A stretch of DNA of 60,234 bases from an uncultured Rubrobacteraceae bacterium (GTDB lineage Bacteria > Actinomycetota > Rubrobacteria > Rubrobacterales > Rubrobacteraceae), in NCBI GenBank assembly GCA_902806065.1, contig CADCVE010000106.1, positions 1 through 60,234 on the forward strand. The letters are read 5' to 3'. The notes beneath the pieces are model-generated. The model made no database searches, was not told the DNA's origin, and was given only the letters and a program-made list of their open reading frames with translations. Below, in pieces: positions 1 through 9,032 of the stretch. Position 1 is the first letter of the stretch, and the number at the start of each line of letters is the position of its first letter. Both the position numbers and the translations under genes were made by a program.

Positions 1-358
1 CGCCGCCCAGGACCCGATCCGTCTGTTCGACATTCTCGTGCGCAAAGGTCGTGGAGAGGTGGATGGGGGTCGAGATCGGGCAGAAGCCCCTGCCCGGTTG
101 CTCTTCACAGTTACCCCAGCGTTGCTCGCCGGCGTGGACCGCCCTGGTATCGAAACGCTTCAAATGCTTCTCCCTGATCTCCTTTATCGTCCCGCATGGA
201 TCTTTACGGTACCTTTATACTAGCTCAGAGAATATAGCTCAGAGGATAGAGAAAAGCCGCCGATGAGAGTACATCGGCGCTCCTGGCTCCGGTGGCGGCG
301 CAAACCAGCGTGGCCGCAGAAGCCCCCGGATAATCCTGGCGGACTATCAAATCTGTCG
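1..358. other. Left edge with no assignable gene
   Basis: No recognisable gene. One plus-strand frame is open from the window edge to a stop near position 223 and could be the tail of a gene starting outside the window, but its translation shows no domain I know. A terminator hairpin for the next minus-strand gene lies at 258-279. Confidence 0.3.
258..279 (-). terminator. Rho-independent terminator for the DUF4239 gene
   Basis: Perfect 8-bp stem CGCCGATG/CATCGGCG with a six-base loop. On the minus strand it is followed by a short T run (GGCTTTTC). It lies about 80 bases past the stop of the minus-strand gene ending at 359. Confidence 0.6.
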
Positions 359-1126
359 TTAATTGTTTCCTTCGATTGTGTTCAGTACCAGTTCGAAGGC
401 GTCTGGGTCCACCCGCCAGCCGGGGCCGAATGGGTGGTCCAGGACGCCGATCGTAAACAGGATGAGAGCGACGGCGCCCGCCAGTGCCGCTACCGCCAGA
501 ATGTGTAGCCGGTAACTCTTCATTCCGACGAAGTAAGTAAAAACAATCGTGTTTGTCCCCAGACCTATCAGAACGAGCCACAAGATAGGGGGTATCCCTT
601 CGCGGACGTGAAGGATACGCACCTCCCGGTCTTTGTCGAGGTCGTGGATGCGATCTAGCCCTTGAGCATAAAGTGCTTGCTCTGCGCTGGTATCAGGCTC
701 GAAGCTCTGAACGCTTCTCCGAAGCTCGTCGGCGAGCGCCGCCGCGCGAGGACTCGTCTGGCCTCGCTCCATCATGGGCCATTCCTCGTCCATCGTCACT
801 CGGGCATAAGAGATGGCGAGGTCTTGTATTTGGGTCTGCTCCGGTTCGGGGAGGTTCTCGCTGAGCCAGTAAAGTTCTTCCACGCTGCCGGCTTCGCTCT
901 CTACAACGCTCTGGGAGGAAATATACTTGCCTAGCACGAGGTAGGCCGAAAAACCGACCATCATCCCGAACATAACGTAAAGCGCCGCGTAGATTATGCC
1001 GATGGCGGCGGTGTGTGCCTCGCGCACCTCCAATGGCATCAGACGCTGTACTATTACCAACCCCGCGACTGCGAGAAGCACGGATACGGAAACGATCGAA
1101 ATTCCCAGGAGAACCGTGAGCGCCAT
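359..1126 (-). CDS. DUF4239 family membrane protein
   Basis: A 255-residue membrane protein of unknown biochemical role. Two hydrophobic helices lie at the N terminus and two near the C terminus, separated by a soluble, acidic, helical middle of about 110 residues. The C-terminal pattern HPFGPG followed by DAFELVL is typical of DUF4239 proteins, which are distantly bestrophin-like. I chose the ATG at 1126; the frame continues upstream to a TTG at 1189, but that adds a polar stretch without a visible ribosome site. It stands alone, with the tetratricopeptide gene divergent upstream. A channel role is speculative; family membership is fairly safe. Confidence 0.75.
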   Translation of the reverse strand: MALTVLLGISIVSVSVLLAVAGLVIVQRLMPLEVREAHTAAIGIIYAALYVMFGMMVGFSAYLVLGKYISSQSVVESEAGSVEELYWLSENLPEPEQTQIQDLAISYARVTMDEEWPMMERGQTSPRAAALADELRRSVQSFEPDTSAEQALYAQGLDRIHDLDKDREVRILHVREGIPPILWLVLIGLGTNTIVFTYFVGMKSYRLHILAVAALAGAVALILFTIGVLDHPFGPGWRVDPDAFELVLNTIEGNN

Positions 1127-1312
1127 GCTGCTTTTTGTCCCTCGCTCTTCCGTGTAGGTTACTGTTGCGGAACGCGACACAGAATACAACCCGATCCACT
1201 ATCGAACAACGCTTTCTCTACCGCGCGCCGGACAAGGATGCGCCGGACTTCATCCGGCGCTATGCGCCACTATACTGTTCCTGGAGAGATGGTCGGCGAG
1301 TAGGAGGCTCTG

Positions 1313-1630
1313 GTGGAGGACAGGATAGAGTATTTCGAGCGGATGCTGGCGGACAACCCGGACAACCCGACGGGGCTACTGGCTCTAGCGAACGAGTACA
1401 ACAAGGCCGGGCGTCAGGAGGACGAGGCGGTGGCTCTGCAACGGTACGTCTCGACCCACGAGGACGAAGGGAACGCGTATCTCAGGCTCGGCGAGGCGCT
1501 GCATGCAATTGGGCGGGACGATGAGGCGCGGGCCGCGTACGAGAAGGGTGTCGAACAGGCGGAGAAGTTCGGGCACAGTGGCATGGCCGAGGACCTGCGC
1601 GTTGCCCTAATCGGGCTGTCGGAGAGTTAG
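1313..1630 (+). CDS. Small tetratricopeptide-repeat protein
   Basis: A 105-residue protein built of about two and a half TPR helices: LLALANEYNKAGRQEDEAVA near residue 21 and AYLRLGEALHAIGRDDEARA near residue 54. TPR proteins are protein-binding scaffolds, so no reaction is expected. The GTG start at 1313 sits 5 bases after a good ribosome site (TAGGAGG, 1301-1307). There is no signal peptide, so it should be cytosolic. It lies about 280 bases before the 2-oxoglutarate dehydrogenase genes in the same direction, but the gap argues against tight co-translation. The partner is unknown. Confidence 0.75.
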   Translation: MEDRIEYFERMLADNPDNPTGLLALANEYNKAGRQEDEAVALQRYVSTHEDEGNAYLRLGEALHAIGRDDEARAAYEKGVEQAEKFGHSGMAEDLRVALIGLSES

Positions 1631-1907
1631 AAGATGCCCGCCGAGAAAGCATCTTTAAGCGAGGATTTGGGTAAGACCGGTAGCGTGGAGATGCGTTATT
1701 ATTTTGGATAGAAATATGCTTTACCGCTTTGCGAAAAACTACGGACACGACCGTCGCCACGCAGAGGGTCCAATCTGGTGTTGCCCGCGCGAAACGCAAG
1801 CGCGAAACGCGGGGCTCGCAACGGGGGTTTTGCAATCACGAAGCGCGACTTCGCTAGGCGCGGGATCATCCGCGCGGCGAACCATTATCCTGGGGGTGCG
1901 ATAACTT
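1631..1907 (+). other. Leader region upstream of sucA
   Basis: No gene. It contains an 11-base direct repeat GCGCGAAACGC (1787-1797 and 1800-1810) inside a CCCGCG/CGCGGG inverted repeat (1784-1789, 1808-1813). This could be a weak terminator for the TPR gene or part of the sucA leader; the sequence does not decide. Confidence 0.3.
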
Positions 1908-4775
1908 TTGGAGAATATTACTGAGAGCCAGTTCTACGGTCCGAACCTCGGCTATGTACTGGAGCTATACGAGAGATACAGAGAAGACCCCGACTCCGTA
2001 GACGAGAGCATGCGAAGCTTCTTCGAGACCTGGAGCCCGCCGCAACCGGGGACCAACGGCCAGGCTGCGGGGGTGACTGCCGAGGCAGACGTAGAGAAGA
2101 TCGTCGGGGCGACCAAGTACGTACGTTCAATCCGGGACTTCGGACACCGGGTGGCCCGGTTGGACCCACTGGGGAGCGAGCCTCCGGGTGACCCGACGCT
2201 CGAGCCCGGTTTTCACGACCTCACTGACGAGGACCTCGAAGCCCTGCCGGCGGTTTTGATCAACGCTCCAGGGACGGGGCCGATCGCGGAGCGCACGAAT
2301 ACGGCGCGCGAGGCTATAGACGAACTCGCGCGCATCTACTGCAACACTACCGGTTACGACTTCGGCCACATCCACAACTCGACAGAGCGGTTCTGGCTCA
2401 GGGATGCGGTCGAGTCGGAGCGCTTCAACCAGATCGGGGACGACGACGAGGCAAAGCGACTCCTGAAGAGTCTGACGCGAGTGGACACGTTCGAGAGGTA
2501 CTTGCACAGGACGTTCCTCGGTCAGAAGCGCTTCTCCGTAGAGGGCACGGACATGGTCGTGCCAATGCTAAACCTATTGGTCCGCTCCGCGGCCGAGGAG
2601 GGTACGCCCGAGGTGGTCCTGGGCATGGCTCATCGGGGGCGGCTCAACGTGCTTGCTCACGTCCTGAACAAGCCGTACTCGAAGATCTTTGGGGAGTTCC
2701 AGCAGCCGGATAGCGGTGAGAAGCCGTCGGCCGCCGGCCTTCCGGGCGATGCCTGGGTAGGCGACGTGAAGTACCACCTCGGCATCCGCGGTTACCATCT
2801 CGAAAGTGGCGAGGAGGATCAGCATGTCCTCGTCAACCTGGCGCCCAATCCGAGCCACCTGGAGGTCGTGGATCCGGTGGTCGAAGGCATGGCCCGGGCC
2901 GCCCAGGAGACGCGCGACGAGGCCGGGCCGCCGAAGCAAGACGAGGACGCCTCGCTACCGGTCCTCATCCACGGGGACGCGGCGTTCCCGGGAGAGGGCG
3001 TGGTGGCCGAGACGCTGAACCTGTACAAGCTGCCCGGCTACAAGACCGGCGGCACCATACACATCATCACCAATAACCAGCTCGGGTTCACCACCGAGCA
3101 GGACGACGCGCGCTCCACTCTTTACGCCAGCGACCTCGCGAAGGGGTACGAGATCCCGGTCCTACATGTCAACGCCGACGATCCGGAGGCTTGCCTGGCG
3201 GCGGCAAGGTTTGCGTTCGCCTACCGCGAGGAGTTCCGCAAGGACTTCATGATAGACCTCATCGGCTACCGCAGGTTCGGCCACAACGAGGGCGACGAGC
3301 CAGCCTACACCCAACCGAAGATGTACGAGATCATCAAAGATCACCCCACGGTGCGTGAGATCTACGCGCGGGAGCTGGAGGAGCGGGGCATCATTGCCGA
3401 GGGCGAGGCTGATGAGCTAGTCGAGCAGATCTGGGAGAGGATGGACGAGGTTCGCAAGAACCCCGAGGAGATGGACGAGGATGACCTCGCCACCGACGAG
3501 CCGCACACACCGCTGGTCGAGGTCCCGGAGACGGCCGTATCCGAGGAGAGGCTCGTAGAGCTGAACCAGGCCCTGCTGGAGCGCCCCGAGGGCTTCCACT
3601 CCAACGACAAGCTGGAGCGGCTCCTGCATAGAAACCGGGGCGAGCTAAACGGTGACAGCGGCGGAGTAGACTGGGCACACGCGGAGGCGCTCGCCTTCGC
3701 CAGCCTGCTCGAAGACGGCGTCCCGATCCGTCTCACAGGCCAGGACACCGAGCGGGGTACCTTCTCGCAGCGCCACGCGGTCCTGCACGACATCGAGACT
3801 GGCGACGCTTACGTGCCGCTACAGAACATCCCGCAGGCTAAAGCCTCCTTCGACGTCCACAACAGCCCGCTCTCGGAGGTCGCTGTGATGGGCTTCGAGT
3901 ACGGCTACACGATGAACGCGCAGGAGGCGCTCGTGCTGTGGGAGGCCCAGTACGGGGACTTCTCCAATGTTGGGCAGACGATGATCGACCAGTTCATCGT
4001 CTCCGGGCAGGCCAAGTGGGGGCAAACATCGGGGCTCGTGTTCCTGCTGCCGCACGGCTACGAGGGCCAGGGGCCGGAGCACTCCAGTGCCCGGCTGGAG
4101 CGGTACCTGCAGCTTGCGGCGCACGAGAACATTCGGATTGCCAACTGCACCACGGCGGCCCAGTACTTCCACCTGTTGCGCGCCCAGGCCGTGCTCAGGG
4201 ACGAGCAGCGCCCGCTGATAATCATGACCCCGAAGAGCCTTCTCAGGCATCCATTGGCGGCCTCAAATCTAGAGGAGCTTACCGGCGGCAAGTTTCAGCC
4301 CGTGCTGGACGACGAGGAGATGAGTTCCGAAGAGCGGGCGGACTCCATAGAGCGGCTGATGCTGTGCTCTGGCAAGTTCTATACGGAGCTTGTTCAGAGC
4401 GAGGCGCGCAAGGAGGATGAGGTCACAGCCGTGGCGCGCGTAGAGCTTCTGTACCCTTTCCCGGAGCAAGATGTAAAGGGGATTATCGAGGGCTACCCGA
4501 ATTTGCAAGAGATCGTGTGGGTTCAGGAGGAGCCGAAGAACATGGGGGCGTGGACGTTCGTGGAGCCAATTCTGAGAGAGATTGTGGACGGCGAGCTGCC
4601 CATCCGGTACATTGGCAAGCCGGCCCGTCCGAGCACGGCGCAGGGTTCGGCGGGATTCCATAAGCGGGAGCACGCGCGGATAGTGCGGGAGGCTTTCAAG
4701 AGTGCCGACGAGGACATAGAGAAGGAGTTCGCACCCGAGGAGACCCAGGAGAAGGCCCCCAGCAAGACCGATTGA
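1908..4775 (+). CDS. sucA: 2-oxoglutarate dehydrogenase E1 component
   Basis: Thiamine-diphosphate enzyme that decarboxylates 2-oxoglutarate and passes the succinyl group to E2 lipoyl groups in the cytosolic TCA-cycle complex. The 955 residues match ordinary E1o; it lacks the extra N-terminal acyltransferase domain of mycobacterial Kgd. It opens with the short E1o N-terminal segment (residues 8-45, QFYGPNLGYVLELYERY). HRGRLNVL is near residue 241, HGDAAFPGEG near 355 and NNQLGFTT near 388, the thiamine-binding region. The C-terminal half has GQDTERGTFSQRHAVL. The start is TTG at 1908, preceded by a GGGGGTG ribosome site. sucB follows after 35 bases, so the two form an operon. No E3 (lpd) gene is in the window. 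Confidence 0.95.
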   Translation: MENITESQFYGPNLGYVLELYERYREDPDSVDESMRSFFETWSPPQPGTNGQAAGVTAEADVEKIVGATKYVRSIRDFGHRVARLDPLGSEPPGDPTLEPGFHDLTDEDLEALPAVLINAPGTGPIAERTNTAREAIDELARIYCNTTGYDFGHIHNSTERFWLRDAVESERFNQIGDDDEAKRLLKSLTRVDTFERYLHRTFLGQKRFSVEGTDMVVPMLNLLVRSAAEEGTPEVVLGMAHRGRLNVLAHVLNKPYSKIFGEFQQPDSGEKPSAAGLPGDAWVGDVKYHLGIRGYHLESGEEDQHVLVNLAPNPSHLEVVDPVVEGMARAAQETRDEAGPPKQDEDASLPVLIHGDAAFPGEGVVAETLNLYKLPGYKTGGTIHIITNNQLGFTTEQDDARSTLYASDLAKGYEIPVLHVNADDPEACLAAARFAFAYREEFRKDFMIDLIGYRRFGHNEGDEPAYTQPKMYEIIKDHPTVREIYARELEERGIIAEGEADELVEQIWERMDEVRKNPEEMDEDDLATDEPHTPLVEVPETAVSEERLVELNQALLERPEGFHSNDKLERLLHRNRGELNGDSGGVDWAHAEALAFASLLEDGVPIRLTGQDTERGTFSQRHAVLHDIETGDAYVPLQNIPQAKASFDVHNSPLSEVAVMGFEYGYTMNAQEALVLWEAQYGDFSNVGQTMIDQFIVSGQAKWGQTSGLVFLLPHGYEGQGPEHSSARLERYLQLAAHENIRIANCTTAAQYFHLLRAQAVLRDEQRPLIIMTPKSLLRHPLAASNLEELTGGKFQPVLDDEEMSSEERADSIERLMLCSGKFYTELVQSEARKEDEVTAVARVELLYPFPEQDVKGIIEGYPNLQEIVWVQEEPKNMGAWTFVEPILREIVDGELPIRYIGKPARPSTAQGSAGFHKREHARIVREAFKSADEDIEKEFAPEETQEKAPSKTD

Positions 4776-4810
4776 GACACCCGAGAAACAGCGAGAGGAA
4801 GAGGTAGAGC

Positions 4811-6145
4811 GTGGCGGTCGAGATACACGTCCCGGAGCTTGGTGAGTCGGTTACCGAAGCGACGGTTGGTAAGTGGCTCAAGAGCGAGGGTGAGGCCGTG
4901 GAGGCTGGTGAGCCGCTCGTCGAGTTGGAGACGGACAAGATCAACTTCGAAGTCGAGGCCGAGCAGGACGGCGTCCTCGAAAGTATCGCCAAGGGCGAGG
5001 GCGAAGACGTTGGCGTGGGCGAGGTGATCGGCACTATAGGCGAAGGCTCCGCCGATAGCGCCGACGGCGGTGGCTCACAGGAGACCGAGGAAGACGAAGC
5101 CGAACAGGAGGAGGGCCAGGAGGAGAAGCCTCAAGAGGAGGAATCTCAGGAGGAGGAGCAGCAGCCGGCGGCCGAGGCTGGAGGCGAGGAGACTAACGGA
5201 CACCGGGAGGACAGTGGCGTACGGGCTTCGCCGTCGGTGCGCAGGCTTGCCGGGGAGTACGATGTAAACCTTGCCGAGGTATCCGGTTCGGGTGCGGGTG
5301 GGCGCGTGACGAAGGACGACGTGGAGCGCTTGATCCGGGAGCAGAGCCGCGGTGGTTCTGCTCAGGAGGAGGCCCCCGAGCGTGACGGTCAGAAGGAGGA
5401 GGCACCCTCCCAGGAGTCTGCCCCGGCGGCTCAGAATGGCAGGGGTGACCTGGAGGAGCGCGTCCGGCTCTCGCGCCGCAGGAAGACTATAGCGGCGCGG
5501 CTCGTCGAGGCGCAGCAGACGGCGGCCATGCTCACCACCTTCAACGAGGTGGATATGAGCGCCATACTGGAACTCAGAAAGCGCCGCAAGGAGGCTTTCC
5601 AGGAGCGGCATGATACCAAGCTCGGCTTTATGTCCTTCTTCACCAAGGCGTCCATCGGGGCATTGAAGGCGTTCCCGAAGATCAACGCTGAGCTTCAGGA
5701 GAACGAGCTTATCTACAAGCACTACTATGATATAGGCGTCGCGGTGAACACCGAGGAGGGACTAGTAGTCCCAGTCGTGCGCGATGCGGACAGGAAGAGC
5801 TTCGCCGACATCGAGCGCACCATAGCGGAGCTTGGCGGGAAGGCTCGCGACGGCAAGCTCGGCCTCGAAGACCTGCAGGGTGGCACGTTCACCATAACCA
5901 ACGGCGGTATCTTCGGCTCGCTCAACTCGACGCCTATACTCAACACGCCTCAGGTAGGTATCTTGGGGATGCACAAGACTCAGGAACGTCCCGTAGCCGT
6001 AAACGGACAGATCGAAATACGCCCGATGATGTACCTGGCCCTCTCCTACGATCACCGCATCGTGGACGGTGCCGACGCCGTGCAGTTCCTCGTGCGCGTA
6101 AAGGAGCTCATCGAGGACCCGGAGTCCCTGTTGCTGGAGGGGTAG
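4811..6145 (+). CDS. sucB: Dihydrolipoamide succinyltransferase (E2o)
   Basis: E2 of the 2-oxoglutarate dehydrogenase complex; it takes the succinyl group from E1 and transfers it to CoA. Domains in order: one lipoyl domain (residues 1-78, lipoylated Lys43 in ETDKINF); a very acidic Glu/Gln-rich linker (about 86-135); a peripheral-subunit-binding domain (about 137-175, [11 protein letters not shown] and GGRVTKDD); a second flexible linker; and the acyltransferase domain with SYDHRIVDG (His415, Asp419). The start is GTG at 4811. It follows sucA closely and is ended by a terminator at 6176. Pairing with sucA makes succinyl rather than branched-chain specificity likely. Confidence 0.93.
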   Translation: MAVEIHVPELGESVTEATVGKWLKSEGEAVEAGEPLVELETDKINFEVEAEQDGVLESIAKGEGEDVGVGEVIGTIGEGSADSADGGGSQETEEDEAEQEEGQEEKPQEEESQEEEQQPAAEAGGEETNGHREDSGVRASPSVRRLAGEYDVNLAEVSGSGAGGRVTKDDVERLIREQSRGGSAQEEAPERDGQKEEAPSQESAPAAQNGRGDLEERVRLSRRRKTIAARLVEAQQTAAMLTTFNEVDMSAILELRKRRKEAFQERHDTKLGFMSFFTKASIGALKAFPKINAELQENELIYKHYYDIGVAVNTEEGLVVPVVRDADRKSFADIERTIAELGGKARDGKLGLEDLQGGTFTITNGGIFGSLNSTPILNTPQVGILGMHKTQERPVAVNGQIEIRPMMYLALSYDHRIVDGADAVQFLVRVKELIEDPESLLLEG

Positions 6146-6175
6146 AAACCCCGGCGGATTACTGGAGAAAAGCTT

Positions 6176-6203
6176 GGGGAGGCTCGTTCTGGCGGGCCTC
6201 CCC
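6176..6203 (+). terminator. Terminator after sucAB
   Basis: Perfect 8-bp stem GGGGAGGC/GCCTCCCC with a 12-base loop, followed by TTCTCT. It lies 31 bases past the sucB stop and separates sucAB from meaB. Confidence 0.65.
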
Positions 6204-6304
6204 TTCTCTGTCGGTCAAGCCGTTTCTCCGCTACACTTGCCTCGCCGACGCCGCCCGGACGCTCTTGGATCGAGAGGGCAACGACAGGTATCTGAGACTG
6301 AACG

Positions 6305-7282
6305 TTGAAGAACAGCGAAGGTGCAGGGAGAGAGGAGCAGTTGAGCGATAACGAACTGGTAGAACGGCTGCTCTCCGGGAACAAGCGCGCTCTGGCGCGG
6401 GTTATCTCCAGGATCGAGGGTGAGGGCGCCGAGGTTCCGGATATTATCTCGCAGATTTACTCGCACACGGGAGAGGGCGTTACCGTTGGCTTCACTGGTC
6501 CCCCCGGCGTCGGCAAGAGTAGCATTATCGCGATGCTGATCAAGCTGTATCGCGGAGAGGACAAGAAGGTTGGGATAGTCTCCGTGGACCCTTCCAGCCC
6601 GTTTACTAAGGGCGCTATCCTCGGGGATCGCATCCGGCTAGCGGACCACTTCCTCGATAAGGACGTCTTTATTCGCTCGATGGGGAGCCGGGGGCACCTT
6701 GGAGGGTTGGCGGGTGCCTCGCAGCTCGCGGGGCTCGCGATGCAGGCGTATGGGATGGATGTAGTACTTTATGAGACCGTCGGGGTTGGACAGGGTGAGG
6801 TGGAGGTCGCGTCGGCGGCGGATACGGTAGTGCTGTGTCTGCAGCCGGGGGCGGGAGACTCAGTACAGGCTTTGAAGGCCGGGGTCATGGAGATCGCGGA
6901 TATCATCTGCATCAATAAGGCGGATCATCCGCAAGCCAAGGGAACAGCATCCGAGGTGCGTTCTATTCTGGAGATCGGGCACGAGCTAGACCCGGATGCC
7001 CCGATGCCTCCCATTGTCATGACTCGCGGGGACAACGGCGAGGGTGTCGAGGAACTGAAACAGAAGATCGCCGAGCACCGGGAGTTCCTTCAGGAGAGCG
7101 GGCGGATGAAGGAGCGCCACCTAGCCTCTATAAAGGAGTTCATACTCTCCTGGACGACGAACAAGATGGAGAAGGAGATCCAAGAACGGCTCTCCAGAGA
7201 AGACGCTGAGCTTATGGAGAAGGTCCGCAAGCGGGAACTAGACCCTATCTCTGCTGCTGAGACGCTGTACAAAGAGGTTTAG
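6305..7282 (+). CDS. meaB: MeaB-type GTPase, methylmalonyl-CoA mutase chaperone
   Basis: G3E-family P-loop GTPase of the MeaB/ArgK branch. MeaB gates cofactor loading of B12-dependent methylmalonyl-CoA mutase and protects it during turnover. The P loop GPPGVGKSS is near residue 65, the switch region has VDPSSPFTKGAILGDR, YETVGVGQGEVE follows, and the guanine motif NKAD is near residue 204. The 325 residues are full length. Two TTG starts are possible: 6305, or 6341 with a close AGAGGAG site; I kept the longer form. No mutase gene is in the window, but the propionyl-CoA carboxylase genes at 13.5-17 kb feed the same pathway. Confidence 0.9.
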   Translation: MKNSEGAGREEQLSDNELVERLLSGNKRALARVISRIEGEGAEVPDIISQIYSHTGEGVTVGFTGPPGVGKSSIIAMLIKLYRGEDKKVGIVSVDPSSPFTKGAILGDRIRLADHFLDKDVFIRSMGSRGHLGGLAGASQLAGLAMQAYGMDVVLYETVGVGQGEVEVASAADTVVLCLQPGAGDSVQALKAGVMEIADIICINKADHPQAKGTASEVRSILEIGHELDPDAPMPPIVMTRGDNGEGVEELKQKIAEHREFLQESGRMKERHLASIKEFILSWTTNKMEKEIQERLSREDAELMEKVRKRELDPISAAETLYKEV

Positions 7283-7325
7283 TAGCCGCGCGAACGCGGC
7301 GGTCAGCTACGACCTTTTGCGATCC

Positions 7326-7352
7326 GGGCCGGCGACGTTACGTCGCCGGCCC
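7326..7352 (+). terminator. Terminator after meaB
   Basis: Perfect 12-bp GC stem (GGGCCGGCGACG and its complement) with a three-base TTA loop, 44 bases after the meaB stop. The T tract after it is poor (TTCGTG). It may also serve the minus-strand pseudogene ending at 7366. Confidence 0.6.
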
Positions 7353-7365
7353 TTCGTGCGCGCTT

Positions 7366-7783
7366 CTAGCTTACGACGCCGCCCGCGCCAACCGTCGTGA
7401 AGGCCGAGGCGCCGGCCTCGATGAAGCCCGAGGCGAGGACATCGACCGTTACGCCTGGCCCGCCGAGATCCTTGTATGAGGTCGTATCGGAGGTAGGTTC
7501 AGCGTCGGTAACCCTGGCGAAGGCGAACGTAAAGCCCTGGCCCCTACGGCCTTGCGGTGTCTGGGCTCCTTGAGTTCCCGGCTCTCCCTGTGGCCGGGGA
7601 GAACCGTCTTGTTGCAGAAGATCGGGGTCTGCTTGTTCTTTTTGCATTGACTCGGGCTGTCGAGGACTTCGAGCTTCCCCGTTTTGTCGTTTTAACAGCC
7701 GTTGGTGGTCTGGTTATCCGCAAAGATCATCTGGGCAGTCGTAGCGTCCGGCACGAGTGCAGCGGCAAAAGCTATTACGACAT
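7366..7783 (-). pseudogene. Decayed secreted protein with a short collagen-like stretch
   Basis: Reading across frames recovers a broken gene. After the ATG at 7783 one base seems to be missing; the frame then gives a signal-peptide-like stretch (VIAFAAALVP), then ATTAQMIFADNQTTNGC interrupted by TAA (near 7695). NDKTGKLEVLDSPSQCKKNK follows in the same frame. Near 7600 the frame shifts again to PQGEPGTQGAQ and runs to the stop at 7366, ending in VTVDVLASGFIEAGASA. The order signal, C-x-KTG-x-L, CKK, Gly-Pro-rich repeat, beta-rich tail is common in secreted actinobacterial proteins. At least three lesions make a working product unlikely. Confidence 0.7.
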
Positions 7784-7964
7784 AAGCCGGTCTCGGGCCT
7801 CCCTCCGCTCTAACTTTCGCCCGTTCGCCTCTCTCTTACGGTATCGAGGGAGAAGAGACCTCACCTCTATGCTACATAGTACTTATATTGCGACGGTAAT
7901 CGTGAGACGTGAGCGTCGAACACGAGTTGAGTTTTTGATAGAAGCCTGGAGAAACCCGGCGGGT

Positions 7965-7970
7965 TATACT
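7965..7970 (+). promoter_or_regulatory. Possible -10 box for the BCKDH operon
   Basis: TATACT about 50 bases before the E1 alpha start, in a locally AT-richer stretch. No well-spaced -35 box is evident, so this is only a candidate. Confidence 0.3.
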
Positions 7971-8019
7971 AGAGATGCAAGAAGTGTTGCTAACTCTTCG
8001 TTGGGGAAGGAGGAGCCGC

Positions 8020-9024
8020 ATGGATCTCAAGGGTGCCCGGACCGGGCACGGTTCTGTGGGCCTGGAGAGCGATGACCTGCTGAGGATGTACCGTTGTATG
8101 CTTCTGGCGAGGAAGGTGGACGAGCGGTCCTGGATCCTCAACCGCCAGGGCAAGGCGGCTTTCGTGATTTCCTGCCAGGGTCAGGAGGCCGCGCAGGTGG
8201 GTACGGCCTACAACCTCCGCCCCGGCCACGACTACGTCTACCCGTACTACCGGGACTCCGGTATAACCTTGCTCCTCGGTCAGACCGCCCGCGGCCAGTT
8301 CCTCAGCCTCCTGGGCAAGAAAGAAGACCCGAACAGCGCTGGCCGTCAGATGCCGGGCCACTACAGCAGCCGCGAGTTGAACATCGTCACCGCCTCCGCC
8401 CCCGTGGGCGTGCAGTACCCGCAGGCAACCGGCTCCGCACTCGCGTTCAAGATGCGTGGCGAGGATGGGGTGGTCCTGGCGTGCGGCGGCGAGGCCTCTA
8501 CCAGTGGCGGCGACTGTCACGAGGCCATGAACTTCGCCGGCATCCACGACCTGCCCGTCGTGTTCCTCATCGAGAACAACGCCTACGCTATCTCCGTTCC
8601 GGAGAAGATGCAGGTCGCCGGGTCCATATACAAACGGGCCGAAGGATACGGGTTCCCCGGCGTCGAGGTGGACGGCAACGATGTGCTCGCCGTTTACGAG
8701 GCGGCGAGAGACGCGTTCGAGCGGGCACGTAGAGGCGAGGGACCAACGCTCATAGAGGCGAGGACTTATCGTATGACCGCGCATTCCTCGGATGACGATG
8801 ACAGACGCTACCGCGAGCGAGAGGAGATCGAAGGCTGGCGCCAGAAGGACCCCATCATCCGCTTTGAGAAATACCTGGAGGAAGCTGGGCTGCTGGATGA
8901 CGAGAGCAAGGAGGAGATAGCGGCCAGCATCAAGGACGAGGTAGATGAGGCGTCCGAGTACGCGGAGCAGGCTCCCTACGCTGACCCCGAGGAAGCTGTG
9001 GAACGCGTCTACGCGGAGGGTTAG
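8020..9024 (+). CDS. bkdA: 2-oxo acid dehydrogenase E1 alpha (branched-chain type)
   Basis: Thiamine-diphosphate E1 alpha subunit, 334 residues. With the beta subunit it decarboxylates a 2-oxo acid, probably the branched-chain ones, and loads the lipoyl arm of E2. Visible landmarks: YPYYRDSGITLLLGQ, GRQMPGHYSS, the thiamine/Mg region CGGEASTSGGDCHEAMNFA followed by ENNAYAIS, and the phosphorylation-loop-like YRMTAHSSDDDDRRYR. I chose the ATG at 8020 because GGAAGGAGG precedes it; the frame is open further upstream to 7975. The beta subunit starts 8 bases downstream. A pyruvate or acetoin complex is an alternative, but the nearby leucine dehydrogenase and propionyl-CoA genes favour branched-chain substrates. 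Confidence 0.88.
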   Translation: MDLKGARTGHGSVGLESDDLLRMYRCMLLARKVDERSWILNRQGKAAFVISCQGQEAAQVGTAYNLRPGHDYVYPYYRDSGITLLLGQTARGQFLSLLGKKEDPNSAGRQMPGHYSSRELNIVTASAPVGVQYPQATGSALAFKMRGEDGVVLACGGEASTSGGDCHEAMNFAGIHDLPVVFLIENNAYAISVPEKMQVAGSIYKRAEGYGFPGVEVDGNDVLAVYEAARDAFERARRGEGPTLIEARTYRMTAHSSDDDDRRYREREEIEGWRQKDPIIRFEKYLEEAGLLDDESKEEIAASIKDEVDEASEYAEQAPYADPEEAVERVYAEG

Positions 9025-9032
9025 GGATACTC

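Noticed and set aside
38-266. Two overlapping plus-strand frames at the left edge
   Set aside because: No recognised domain and no ribosome site; they may be shadows or the tail of a gene outside the window.
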